This document shows, piece by piece, positions 52,371 through 64,000 of a stretch of 64,000 bases of DNA (position 1 is its first letter; every line of letters begins with the position of its first letter). The position numbers and the translations under genes are program-made. Under the pieces are notes generated by a model, which had not been told where the DNA came from, searched no databases, and was given only the letters and a program-made list of their open reading frames with translations. Source of the stretch: Stercorarius parasiticus (Eukaryota > Chordata > Aves > Charadriiformes > Stercorariidae); contig VWZL01002227.1 in assembly GCA_013396915.1 (NCBI GenBank), positions 202,903-266,902 on the forward strand. The letters are read 5' to 3'.

Positions 52371-54651
52371 TATGACAGAGACACGCGCTTAACCTCTTAT
52401 TTGGACTTGCTACATAGTTTGTCCATTGCTGTGGCTGCTGATGTTGTTAGTGGCAGTGTTATGCCTTTGTCTGGGAAGGGTATTTCAGGTTTGTTCACAC
52501 CCCATGTGTTGGAGCAAAGATATCTGGCACATCTAGCACAGGATGAGCAGACCCTGGCAAGACGGACCCCTCTCATCTCAGGTGCCATCAGACAAGGCTG
52601 TTTTGACTGGGACATTACCTTTTATCTCTCTTTGTCAGGGAGGCAGCCACAGTCTTTGTTGTTGAGTGGCAGTTTTTGATGAGAGGGGTACTCTCTGATG
52701 GCAGCTTTATATTTTAGACTTGGTATGCTCAAAGTACCTCCAAAACTTTAGGTAGGTATAGGAACATACGAAGTTCTTTTTGGGGAGCTCATTCCCACCC
52801 TGCAGCAGCATCATGCCATCATCAGTGCCTTTCTGCCATGGACAAGAAGTGACCCTGGGGGGCTGTGCACCGCAAGCCAGTTTGGAGAGAGAAGATTCCC
52901 TGCCAGGTAACTCAGAGGAAAGGTAAACAAGACACTTCTGCCAACTGTCTGTGTCCATGCATTGATGTGCTTTTGGCCTCTCTGAAGCAGAAAGTGCATC
53001 TTCCTACTGTGCATGTAAGACAAAAGGGACACCTTCCCCCAGATTTCCCAGTGCTAGGACCTACAACTGTGTGAATTGGTAGAAGCATCACTCCCTGATC
53101 CTGCAGAACATTGTTGATCAGTGAGGAGATTCATGAGTGCCATGACCAAGTGCCTGTCCATTTCTTCCTGGGGCCTTCACCACCATGGTTACCACCATCT
53201 GGAGCCTACTCCTGTGGGATATTGCACAATTGGGCCCTGCGGCATCTGGAGATGCTGAGACATAGACCTGTCTCTTGGACTCTGGCACCTCTGTATAGGC
53301 CTTGGCCTGAGCACATGGGATCATGGTCATATTGGATAGTTACCTCTCCATCCAAGTTGTTGTGCATATTTTGGAAATACTGAAACTTCCCTCAAATTCC
53401 AAGTTCTTTCTTTGGCCTCAGATGATGTTTTCCGAATTTGAACGTGAAACCATGAGTGTCGATCTCCTCTTGACCCCAGTTGGCACTTCTTTAAATGCTG
53501 TTTAGCACCATTCTACTCAGCAATGGACACAAACTAGGCGGCTGCCTCACAATCTAACACAGGAATGTGTTGTAGCATGTTGCCAAGGCTAAGGCATGTT
53601 GTTTTGGTCTATAGCATGAGAATCAGGAAGGGCACACAAGGCCATGAAGCCTGCAGGCTGAAGAAGCCAGATCTGCCAGGATTTATTTTTGTATTTTATA
53701 TAGGAACAAACCCCTGGCATGCACTGTTTTCCAGTACATGCTTGCAAATTTTTTTCACGAGGGAACTGTTTAGACTCCTGCCCTTCCAACACCACCCACA
53801 ATAGGATCTTCAGTGATAAATAACATGTATGTAGCCAGGAAGATTGGAGGACTAGGACCCGAGTGTGAAACATGGCACATAGCAATGCAACAGTACAGAT
53901 ACGACACTATTTGGAATTCTACAAGGGCCAGGACTCCTCTATATTCGGTACACTTCTAACAAGCACAGAAAATACAGACCCTGTTCCAAAATTATCTGAG
54001 ACAAGAGCTGAGAGAAAGGTATGAAAAGATGTGGAAACAGAACAGAACAGAACTATAACACAGTATTAACCAGTGTAACAAACATGCAAACTCTCTCCCT
54101 CAACATGTAAGAGATTGGGGAAAATTTCCTAGTATTGGATTCACAGAGCAGTACCCAGAGAGCATCCTGCATGAGATGGTCATGCAGAGGCATTTTTGTA
54201 AGAAGACAAATGAGCATTTCAAGCTACTATCAGTGCAGAAGCACTGGCCAACAAATAAAAAAAAATTGAGAACTTGTCTGCAGGCACATAGTCTGTCCTG
54301 GCAGAAAAAGAGCACTTCAAATGAAAAAGTTATAGTAACAACACGTCAGTGATAAATACAAGACAGGGGGAATAAAGAAGGACTGAGCAGTGAAGAACCA
54401 GCAAAATAAATGTTTGTGTTTATGTCATGAAAAAGGAACATGAAAATTATGTAAAGGGGCTTGGAGAAAACAGGAAAACACTTTCCTGATTTCAAGTGGT
54501 TAACTTCAAAATTTAGTGAATATTAGTTCAGGATACCTCAGCTCCCTTTATAGGAACCATTAGTACAGTGAATTGCTGTCAATATCCATCATTTAATACC
54601 AAAAGGGTTAATTTATCTGCTTAATCCAACAAATAAATCATCCTACAAGAA
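52371..54651. other. Intergenic, nothing recognised
   Basis: Somewhat GC-richer at 52.4-53.5 kb with several 70-100 codon open frames on both strands, none with a family signature. No terminal repeats or RT motifs seen. Confidence 0.5.
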
Positions 54652-54813
54652 GCTCTTTCAACTACAGTTTTTTTGGAATGACTTCCGATAATATTAATGG
54701 CATGAGTTCTTTCAACTGGAGTCTTTTGGAAGGGCTCCCAATAAAGTTAATGACACAAAGCTCTTTCAACTTGTGTCTTTTGGAATGTGTCCCTGTAATA
54801 TTAATGTAATTCC
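54652..54813. repeat. 54-bp minisatellite, three units plus a partial fourth
   Basis: Units start at 54652, 54706 and 54760 with CTCTTTCAACT or TTCTTTCAACT, followed by a TCTTTTGGAA core and a TAATATTAATG or AAAGTTAATGA core at constant spacing. A degenerate fourth start (TCCCTCAACT) follows near 54811. Exact 54-bp period by coordinate; units differ at a number of positions, so it is not recent. Confidence 0.88.
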
Positions 54814-57800
54814 CTCAACTCATTCGTCATTGTAACCTCTTAGTAATTACACATTCATTTTCCTATATATTGAACTACCTTTCTTTGTAATAAACTAACA
54901 TTTTAGATAATTAAACAGCATTTTGATCTAAACTATATTCAATATTAATATATGCAGTGTTTACAGCCAAGCACAGAGAACTGAATTAGTAAAACAAAAA
55001 TTTCATTAAACTGGAAATACTGAAATTTTCAGATGCAGTACATGCTTTAATGAGACACTCTATTATAGGATGAATTCAGGTATGCAGAAAGTAATGCAAA
55101 GAAGACTTGGTTTATAACTTACCCAGTAGAGTTGTCAAGCTAATCAACATAACAAAATGGTCTGGCTTCTTTGTGTGGCTACATGGAAAAGAGTCGTAAA
55201 AAGACAATTTATCTTTTAACCTTTTTAAAGTGCCTGTCTCTGAAACGCCTGCATTGTTATGAGGTGTAGTTATTCTTTGATGTGCTTTTTCATGCTACAA
55301 TGAAGTTGAGTCCTTTGGGCTCATCCAGTCTGAGTTGGATCTGTAGGTTACTGTAGACAATAGTAACTTGCCTCTTTATACTCTCTCTCTAAACTACATC
55401 TACTGAGAACAGACTGTCTATCTGGATCACACTTAGGACTTTAATGAAATACCACCAACTGACCCAGGCCAGGAATCTCCTAACAGTCCCCCACCCTTTT
55501 CTTTTTTTGGGTTGGTTTTTGGTTTTTATTTGTTTTTGGGTTTGGGGGTTTTTTGAGGCTAGAAATGCCGGATACTCAGAAATTTGAAACAAATGCAAAG
55601 GAAGACACGTGGATGGAAATATACATCCGGGCTGTATGCCATATGGGTTTTTTTGTTGTCTCATCTGTTTCATCCTTTTTTCTCTTACAATTGCTGACCT
55701 CTAGGAAAATGAAAAGGGGAACAAAAAGAAATACTTGCGTATCCTGCTCAGAAATAAAATAACAGCCTCAGGTGGCTCCTAAATGGAGATAAAGAGAGAA
55801 ACATCCTTTCTGTCAAATTTCTGAACTGTCAGAGAGTTCTCATATTGCAGAGACAGGAATGGCAGCTTTGTGACAAGAAGTCATCTGAATATAAACCTTT
55901 CTAGAAACGAGTGCTGTTGCCTTGCCATAACACTAAAAAGTTAAATAAACTGAAATGCTAAAAAGTTAAATGATGTGGTAATTTAAGAGGTTCATAGCTC
56001 ATTCAAGAATAGATACTCTGGAACATCTCTCATGTATATACCTAAGAAATGATCTGTCTTTAAAACATGCAAAACGTTAAGCAGCAAATGCCAGATACTT
56101 GTTTGCTCTTGACAGGTATCACTTCACTACCTCAGACTTTAGAGCAGGTGAACATCAGACTCCTTTTTTTCATGTCCTGTGTTTGAGGGAATATGGACTT
56201 GGTGGTCTGATTGTCAACCAGTTGTCTAGACATAGTTGTTTTTACAAGCTATATGTAATTCAGTGGTGTGGACTTCCAAATAAGATATTTTATTAGTAGG
56301 AAGGGTTGGATTGTTTAGAAACATGGAAAAGACATGTAGGGCTTTTAACCTTGAGGTCATTGGTTTGAGCTTGGTCCAGCCTGATAAGAAACAAAAAAAC
56401 ATTAAGCCTGTATGTTCTCATGCAACTCTTCCAAACAAGCATTTCCTAAAGTATAAGAGGGAGGTCATTGCTGTTGTTTTTCCTTCTTTTTCCTGCTTTC
56501 TCTTTTGAGTTCAGACTTGAACACTCTGCCTGGTATGATGATCTGCCTCTGCTTTTAGAAGAAATACAGGAGGGTTTTTAATTAGATTTTTCTTCCATAG
56601 AAAGAATGTTTCTGCTTCCCACATACACATTGTATAAGAAGAGTACTTTACGATTATCCAGTTGACTTCACTAAGATATTTAAATGGAGTCTCGGGTAGA
56701 TATTGTTCACTGTGAACAGCCTTTTGTCCAAGCCATATGTTCTGGATTTATTTTACATAGATTCAGGCACTTAGTCAAATCACATAATTTAAGGGAGGTT
56801 TTGTTTAAACTCTATCATCATGGAAGAGAGAAAAGCACCAGCAGAGCATGCCTGAGTTTCTTACGTGTACCTCCTTCTCTGCAATAACAATGCATTTGTG
56901 CAATTTTGCTTAATGCATTTTGAGAACAGGTGTAATTCGGGATTACACTCAGGTGTAGAAAGGCACTCTCAGTGACAAATTAGAATGTTCACACTGGGGT
57001 TTGAGATGTATTCAAATGGATTCAGGTTGAGTTTTCATGCCAAGATTCAAAAGACAAATTAAGGATGTCTACAATAAATAGCTGACATCCCTTGAAAACA
57101 TCTAGTTCTATTAGAGTTGCAGTGCAGAGTTCCCTGAGCAACAAAAATGAAGGAACATATGTATCCTCAGAAGTTTCCCACTCTAGGCCTGTGGAAACCT
57201 GAACTCCAGAAATTTCCCCTGATCAGGGCTGATTTACAGTGATCAGATTGATTAACACACATGAAGAGCACTAATTTCACTTGAAAACACACGAAGAAGA
57301 AGAAGGTGGTGCTGCCTAAAGAGTCTTGGAGGCTGAACAGGTCTTGGGGTTTGGGTCTTTTGTTCCTTGCACTATTGCCAGCTTCTTGTGCTTCAGGAAG
57401 CTTCCTTTCCCTTCACTGTGCAATCCTGGGTTGGACACCAGTACAGGGATGAACCGATGCTGCGGTTTTCTTGTTAGCTACATGCTCATTGCTCAGGGTC
57501 TCAGATTCTAAGATCCCTGTGTAGTGAATGATGCTACGGAGGTAACTGTCCTTATCTCTTCTACTGTTATTCTGGATAAGATGTTTTATTTTTGACATCT
57601 ATTGCACTATGAATGTTTTACTGTTGTTAACAGTAGGCCATTTCTTAATATATACCTAAGGGTATTTCATGGTTACTGCCACAGTGAATATATTGTGTAC
57701 ACTCCTTGCTTCTGAAATAAATACATTACACAGGTCCCATTTCAGAAATACTGTTCTCCCTGCTGCTGAACATCAGTTAGACCTTCTTCCACCGGAACTC

Positions 57801-59289
57801 ACCACCACTTTGATCAGAGTCCTGCTTAGCTTTGAACCTGTTCTTCCCAGCTGACACCCCAAATATCAGTACTCGGGATGAGCAGCTACTCAAACTGTTT
57901 GTGAGCTCTAATCCAAGTAAAGTACTTGAGGTTGTCAGCAGAATCTAGGTCTTCAGCTCCATTGGTTCTCATGGTCAGGAAGCAGCGTAGACACGGTGCT
58001 GATGGGAGCTGATGCTGATCTCTCGTAGTCCGACTTGTACCTCCATATCGCTTAGTTGCTCTGAAGCAGCTGAATGTGTCTGCAGTGCTCCTTTCCTAAG
58101 ACCATGTGAAGGCATTAGCTTTATCCTCCATGAAAAAAATGCCCGTAGCATTCAGCTGGCCTCCTTTTGTCGTTTTAGCAGCTGAGTGGAGGGGAAGCAG
58201 AATGAGGAAGAGAATATGTCCCTTAGTGTTCCAGCGGTCAAGTGAATGGGGTGTGTGTTATTTGCAACTGTTACCAACAATAGGGTAGTGTTGATGTTAC
58301 CAGAGTCTGTCATGTTTTCAGAGAGCTGAAAATGACATTTTATTTTCAGCAGCCAAAATACATCATTTGAATTGCTTGTACTTTCCCACGTAGTAAACAT
58401 TGCTGATACAAAGAGGAAATAATCCGCCTCTCGTGGGATTTGCAACTGCTCATAGTTGAGCATTCAAATAAATTTTGTAGATCTTTCCAGCATCGGTGGT
58501 GCACTGCTGGCATTGTATGCAGCTGTGGGAAAGTTGGGGTGGGCTTGAACTGGGCATGGGAGAATGGCATCAAAAGCCCTGTCTGTGTAGCAGTCTTAAG
58601 CTATTTTATGAGCCACTTAGAGCACTGCTTTAGACAATTGTAATCTGTGTCTGTACCTGTCATGGCTTGGTCACAGACACTGAAGCTATATTTGAGCCAT
58701 ATTTTAACCCTGATCACAGTACTGAGGAATTATTGCACTACATAGCACTACTTCCATGTGCATAAGCATTCAACTTTGTATCTGTATAGGTGGGATAGCA
58801 AGTTAGTCAGACTGAATGCTGTTTATACTTGAGGTCATCTCATATGTATAGTGTTTTAAATGCTCTTTTCATAATCGAGTCTTCATCCCTTCTACCCTCA
58901 CATGGAAGTACAGTGTTGAGTATACAACAGGTAAACCATTGCCAAGTTATGCTTTTCAGCTGGAACTGGCTGCCAACACTCACTTCTCAGAACTGTTAGC
59001 AGTAGGTCTTGGTCATAAAATGATCTCCGCATACACGTAAGGGCATAGAAATGGTTCAAAGAGTCTCTTGAGCACAATACCCAGTGTCCGTATGTGGACA
59101 TGGAGGGCAGGAAAAAAACAGGGCAAGTTGTTGCCAGTTCCTAATTTCCTTTCTACGATGAAGGCATCAAAGCCATACACAGCATTTTTTCAAGGTGCGG
59201 GTGACCGATGGATTTAAACTGTGACATAAACGTGTTTTCTGTTCCATTTGGTTCCTTTCCTTTCCTAACATTTCCTAATGTTTTACCTG
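54814..59289. other. Intergenic, nothing recognised
   Basis: AT-rich. A T/G-rich low-complexity tract lies at about 55497-55555. No exon chain or repeat family seen; open frames stay below 105 codons. Confidence 0.55.
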
Positions 59290-59610
59290 GTTTTTGAGCA
59301 CTGAGTTGGTTCTTTCACAGACCTGTCTAGTCTAACCCCAAGATCTTTTCCCAGAGTACACCAGCTCATTTTATATGTAATCAGCTTTTTACAGGTGATA
59401 GTAGATCTGTTTTTCCAAATGGTTTCCCCCATGACTTCGCATTTATCTGTGTTGAATTCCGCCTGCTGTTTTACTGCTCAGTCACTTAAGGTGCTTCTGT
59501 GGTTCTTCACACTTTGCCTTTGCTTACACTACCTCAAATAACTTCATATCATCCACAGGCTCCACCACTGCACTGTTGGCTCTCTTTGACAGGCTGTTTA
59601 TGAATGTCTT
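59290..59610 (-). repeat. Possible ancient interspersed repeat, antisense
   Basis: The text at about 59410-59490 (GCATTTATCTGTGTTGAATTC, then CTGCTGTTTTACTGCTCAGTCAC) and 59540-59605 (ATCATCCACAGGCTCCACC, then CTGTTTATGAATGTCTTGAA) resembles a widespread old amniote repeat that usually reads TTGAATTTCATCTGCCNTTT...CCCAGTCA...TCATCAGCAAA...TTTATGAAT. I recognise the pattern but cannot name the family with confidence. It abuts the CR1 at 59612. Confidence 0.4.
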
Positions 59611-59611
59611 G

Positions 59612-59880
59612 AACTGCACATGCATGATACAAGGGGTAATGGCTTTAAACTAAAAGAGGGAAGATTTATACTAGATATAAGGAAGAAACTTTTTACAATG
59701 AGGGTGGTGAAACACTGCAACAGGTTACCCAGAGGGGTGATCGGTGCCCCATCCCTGGAAAAGTTCAAGGTCAGGTTGGACGGGGCTCTGAGAAACCTGA
59801 TCTAGTTGAAGATGTCCCTGCTCATTGCAGGGGAAGTTGGATTAGATGACCTTCAAAGGTCCCTTCCAAGGCAAATTATT
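59612..59880 (+). mobile_element. CR1 LINE 3' fragment with microsatellite tail
   Basis: Starts at GATACAAGGGGTAATGGC (a diverged CR1 GGACGAGGGGTAATGGC), continues with a frame reading FKLKEGRFILDIRKKLFTM and the 3' UTR (GCCCCATCCCTGGAAAAGTT, GGACGGGGCTCTGAGAAACC), and ends in an ATTCT repeat. Moderately diverged; short and dead. Confidence 0.92.
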
Positions 59881-59930
59881 CTATTCTATTCTATTCTACT
59901 CTATTCTATTCTATTCTATTCTATTCTATT
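59878..59930. repeat. (ATTCT)n microsatellite grown from the CR1 terminus
   Basis: About ten ATTCT units with one interrupted unit (CTACT). It replaces the usual ATTCTATGATTCTATG end of CR1, so the microsatellite probably arose by slippage from the CR1 3' terminal repeat. Confidence 0.93.
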
Positions 59931-61053
59931 GACGCAACTTATGCCAGCTCTGAGACTGTTACACTCCTTGAATTGAGGAGGTCATTCAAATCGATCAGAT
60001 ATCTGGAAGAACTTTACCTGTAGGGAGAGAGCATCCCCTTACTACTTGTTCCCTGTGAACTAGATCAGTAAACCTGCACTGCACTGTTCTTGATATAGAG
60101 GATTTAAATGCTTCCTGTGTACCCATATGCTTTTTTCTTTTTTACTTATAGTTACGCATTACAGATTTCTTTTTTTCAGTGCTGAAATTGTCTTGAAAGG
60201 TTCCTGTCCACTCACAGCTGCTTGCTCTCCCACTTCAACTGTTTCCAAAGCCACAATAGCTATGTTTGGCAGGGGCTAGGGTTTTTTTTTTATTTTTTCT
60301 TTTTTTTAACCTAGGTCATTGTAGGGACCTGGCACACCCCTGTGATGTTTCCTGAGTGCAGCGTAGGGTGGAGAACTGCAAGCAGGAGCGGGAACAGGTG
60401 ATAGAAGGGATAGACTTTACAGTAATTAATTTTGTTACCAAATAAAATGGAAGATGTAACCAGAGCTCTATGAAAAAGACAGGTTAGATACAGTTTCCTG
60501 GATATGCTACACTTAAGCAATGTTAACTTTAAGCTTCAGCATTCAGACACCCTCAATATGTCTTAGGCTGAGAGAATTCAAGAATTCACAGAGGTTTCTG
60601 CTACATTGGCATGAGGTATGGCACTGGCTCCCGTGTTGCAAACTCCCTTTTTTTATGTATGTGTCTCCTTGGTTTTCATCATCCGTTTACGAGATTCTGA
60701 ACCAACAGAAATTTTCACAGAAAGCTGAGTGACTCATCGGGCCATGATGGAAAAATCTACAACTTCCTGCCCTGAGCAGCAGCGCTGCTGGACAGTCGCC
60801 TGTGATTCAGACTAGGCGGGGTCCCAAATTTCATCAAAAGTCTTGCTAGAATTGTAAAAAGTGGCAAGTCATTGTGGGCGCAGAAGGGAGGAAGCTGGGG
60901 CTCAGCTAGTGTTGAGTCAGCCTGGCTTTGGTGTCATCGGTGGAGCAATCCTATTTCACACCAGCTGACAGCCTCACCACAGATACCAGATTGCAGACCC
61001 GAATTGCAATAGGATTAGCAGCAATCACTGCAGGTTACTGCTTTGTGCAGGAC
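59931..61053. other. Intergenic; GC-richer stretch before the gap
   Basis: Nothing recognised up to about 60730. The 60730-61053 stretch is GC-richer and has an open frame on the + strand (DTRLQTRIAIGLAAITAGYC) running into the N gap; no family is recognised and the frame is called neither gene nor exon. Confidence 0.5.
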
Positions 61054-61100
61054 NNNNNNNNNNNNNNNNNNNNNNNNNNNNNNNNNNNNNNNNNNNNNNN
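61054..61100. other. Assembly gap, 47 N
   Basis: A run of 47 N. Any open frame spanning it is an artefact of translating N. Confidence 0.98.
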
Positions 61101-64000
61101 GTGCATAGGTAGCATGGAAAGAATTAGGCAGCGGAGACAAAAAGTCCATCAACTAGGCAAAGCGGTGATCATATCAAATTATCAAGACAATATATATGGA
61201 TATTATTGGGGTTTACTTTCATTTGTTGAGCCGCAGTTTGTTTTATGAGAACGTTGTTTGGCGTGCAGGAATACTCACTGTCTCGTTAGCTGATTTGGTT
61301 CTTTGCAGGGAGAGATTATTCTGTCTGCCTTTTTCAAACTCATTTTCTATTTAGTATGGAAACAGTCACCCTGGATCTGGGTTAATCCATCTTCTGGTTG
61401 GACATGATGGAGATCTGAATGAACTGGAAAAAAGACAAATTGCACTGGGCATGTAACAAGCCCCTCTTCTTTCTGTTAAACCTCTGTTAATAACGTGTGA
61501 AGGAGTGACAACAAAGAGCTTCTGTCCTCTTTATAAAAGACCCTTAAGGGCAGAGGCAGGCTGTAAGAAACTATTCTTTTGCTAATGATAGCTGAGTTAC
61601 TGAGAAAGCTCAGTGTTAAAAATCCACGACAAGGATCTTGTACATGGAAAGGAAGTATTTCCTTGGATGACTTTCTAATGACTGTCACACATTTGCAGCC
61701 ATCAGACAAAAGGAAGCATTGTTAATGACAAGACACAAGCAACCTAGTGCTGGTGCTGTGGTTACATCTGCCGGTTGGGTAGCTGTGAGCTGTGAGCACT
61801 CCAGTGGTCTCACACACAAATTACAAATTGACTCCTGATTCTGTATTACTTCACTCTTCCTACTTGTTTCTTTCATTTTTTTCTTTTTTCTTTTTTTTTT
61901 TTTTGTTTTCTCAAGGGTAGCTTGATTGATCGTGATTTCACTACAAAGGTCATAGAGCCTTTCAGCCGCATACAACTCTTTTTTTTCTGAGTTATATAAA
62001 AGTCTTTTTCATACCAGTAAAGTTGTTCACTTTTCAAGATCCTTAGGTTTCTGTGTCACCGTAACTCTTTCCCTAGCTCAAACCATACCCATTAATATAC
62101 GCACTACATGTAAAACTTAGTGGCTTGAAGAATACTCTTGCTCAAACACAGCTATACATTTCTATGTGACTCAAAGGTTTATGTCATTTCTGCTGCTTTG
62201 ACACGTGTTCAAGTGTATAGTTTACAAAAATGGGAATTTAGTCCTAGGCACATATTTTTTACACTTTCAGAAAAATCCACAAGAAAACCTGACCTCCCAC
62301 TATGCAATTGGAACTTTAATATTTTTGGGGGTTTTTTGTTTTTGTTTTTGTTTTTTTTCTCAAAAACGAGGCAGAAAAAGAACAAAAAGCAGTCATGGTT
62401 CAATAACTCCATCATATATAACAAAGGAACTTCATCACATAGTCCACAATCGAACTCTCATAATAGTAATTTTTTATAGTAGTCATATTTTGCCAATAAC
62501 ATTGAGAATTAACAAGTAAATAGTGAGGAGGAAAGATCATTCATGCAGCTCATATTACAAGCAAGACTTAAACAGGTGGTATACGCTTTTTTTCCAGCAC
62601 TGTGGTAGCAATAAGGGACTGTTTTGGGGGGATGGCACATCTATAGCAACAAAAGACTTAGAAATGAGGCAGTATGGAAGTGTGTAAGCATGTAATAGAG
62701 GAATAAGTGTGTTTGCTAGTGGAGCTTGCCAAGTTGTATCCCCAAAATGCTTTTTGCTGAAAGGTATGTGTACATTAAGATTTCTTTTTGTTTCGTTAGT
62801 TTTTTTGCCCTGGCAAAACTATATCAATAAGGATCTGCGGCCAAAATTTTAAGTATGGGTCTGGTCTACGAAAGAAAGTTTTTCTGTCAGTATAATCTCT
62901 CAGCTGAGCTGGGGGAAAAAAATCACACACCCTAACCTCATGTATCTGTCCACACAAAATGCGGCTTTAATTTTGGTTTAGCTAAAGTCATTAAAGTAGG
63001 TGTGGTAGACACACCAGTGGAAAAACTCCTTTAGTATCTTGTTTTGCTAAAATAGTTCTGCCAGCAGAGCAAATTCACAGAATCTCTTTACTGGAGAGAA
63101 ACAGGTTTATAATACAGCTAATTATGAAGCATTCACTGTAGGGAAACTGAATATAGACTACATTACTAGTCAGTGATAATGTGCCTTGAAAAGCAACATT
63201 CCCAAAAACACTAAGGAGTTCCAGTGAACACACATTATCTATGAGCTCCTCACATACTGCTGTGATTAAAAGGGCTAATGTAATCCTTGAACGTATGGAC
63301 TGTGAACTACCAAATTAGAGAGGATTTACATCAGACACAGAAGAAATGATGAAGTTCTACCACAGTCAGGATAATACGTGTAATAGTAAGGATGATTGAT
63401 CATAGCAATAACCTAATGAGAGATGTGATGGTATCTCCATAATTCAAAATATGTACGCAGGAGCAGTTTTTTCACCTAAAATATGTATTCTAGTTCAACC
63501 AAAAAAACCCCAACCTTCTCATGTAAGTCAAACCAGAGTGTTATGATCGTTGCATCTAGCCATAGAAATGGAACTGGACACCAGCACTGAACTACCTCCT
63601 TTCCGGGCTTAAAGGGCACCTCTTGCAGTTTTCAAAAAATCCAGTAAGGAGTGAGATATACCCGCCTTAATTATAGATGGCTAAAAATTAGACATGTAAG
63701 TCTGAGTTAGCCATTCGAGCTTCCCAGTATGATCAATAGCGAGAAATAAGCATCGGAAGAAGACTGTTCATCTCAGCTGAAAATATACACCTAAGACAGA
63801 ACAAATGAATTGCCCTCTGGAGGTGTCTCTTCTCTTACTGTGAAGGGAACCTGAAGGAGTAGCTTCCAATTTTTAGGCAAGTTCATTAAGGCAGATGAAT
63901 CCCTTCAGAGATGTAGATTTGGCAGAGTGCAGGGCTTTAGGAATTTACATCTTAATTATTTACTTTGCTGTAGCTTTTTTTATAGGATGTGAGATCTTAT
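61101..64000. other. Intergenic, right edge of window
   Basis: AT-rich with pyrimidine-rich low-complexity runs at about 61866-61912 (TTTTCTTTTT type) and 62328-62361 (GTTTTTGTTTTT type). No gene, RNA gene or repeat family seen. The next gene expected from amniote synteny, EDNRB on the minus strand, is not recognisable here. Confidence 0.55.

Noticed and set aside
52400..53540. Retroviral or other coding remnant in the GC-richer stretch
   Set aside because: None of the frames shows reverse transcriptase, protease or envelope motifs.
54360..54910. Solo LTR around the minisatellite
   Set aside because: A TATA-like box and AATAAA are present, but I could not find TG...CA ends, a target-site duplication or a second copy.
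60928..61248. 106-codon + strand open frame
   Set aside because: It spans 47 N, which translate as unknown residues; neither side has a recognisable domain.

Overview
This window is vertebrate nuclear DNA, almost certainly from a bird. Reasons: the coding sequence is in short exons separated by AT-rich introns; the recognisable interspersed repeats are nearly all 5'-truncated CR1 LINEs ending in the (ATTCTATG)n-type 3' terminus with no poly(A); and repeat density is low. No bacterial-style operons, rRNA, tRNA or CRISPR arrays were seen. The species cannot be fixed from the sequence alone.

Region 1 (1-24.35 kb, + strand) is the 3' two-thirds of one gene, SLAIN1, a microtubule plus-end protein of the SLAIN family. 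Six exons are visible (1331-1480, 3414-3563, 6065-6403, 16227-16391, 18677-18983, 23243-23318). They join in one continuous frame of 394 codons plus a stop. The 5' exon(s) with the N-terminal coiled coil lie upstream of the window. A roughly 1 kb 3' UTR follows, with AATAAA signals at 24200 and 24322. The introns carry three CR1 copies; one has an internal inversion.

Region 2 (24.35-64 kb) has no gene I can support. In other amniotes EDNRB lies downstream of SLAIN1 in the opposite direction, so this is probably the SLAIN1-EDNRB intergenic interval, with EDNRB beyond the right edge. It holds several CR1 copies (28.8, 49.5, 52.2 and 59.6 kb), a decayed Ty3/gypsy integrase fragment on the minus strand at 50.4-50.7 kb, and a 54-bp minisatellite at 54.65 kb. 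It also holds a CR1 tail expanded into an (ATTCT)n microsatellite at 59.88 kb, and a CpG-retaining block at 30.4-32.4 kb with several unrecognised minus-strand open frames.

Assembly: there are two single-N positions (5151 and 29041), both inside CR1 copies, and one 47-base N run (61054-61100). The structure next to these should be treated with caution.

Most interesting points: (a) a lineage-specific Gly/Ser codon run in SLAIN1 that ends in an SxIP-type EB-binding motif; (b) the gypsy remnant, since birds have very few such elements; (c) the CpG-rich block; (d) the twin-priming-like CR1 inversion.
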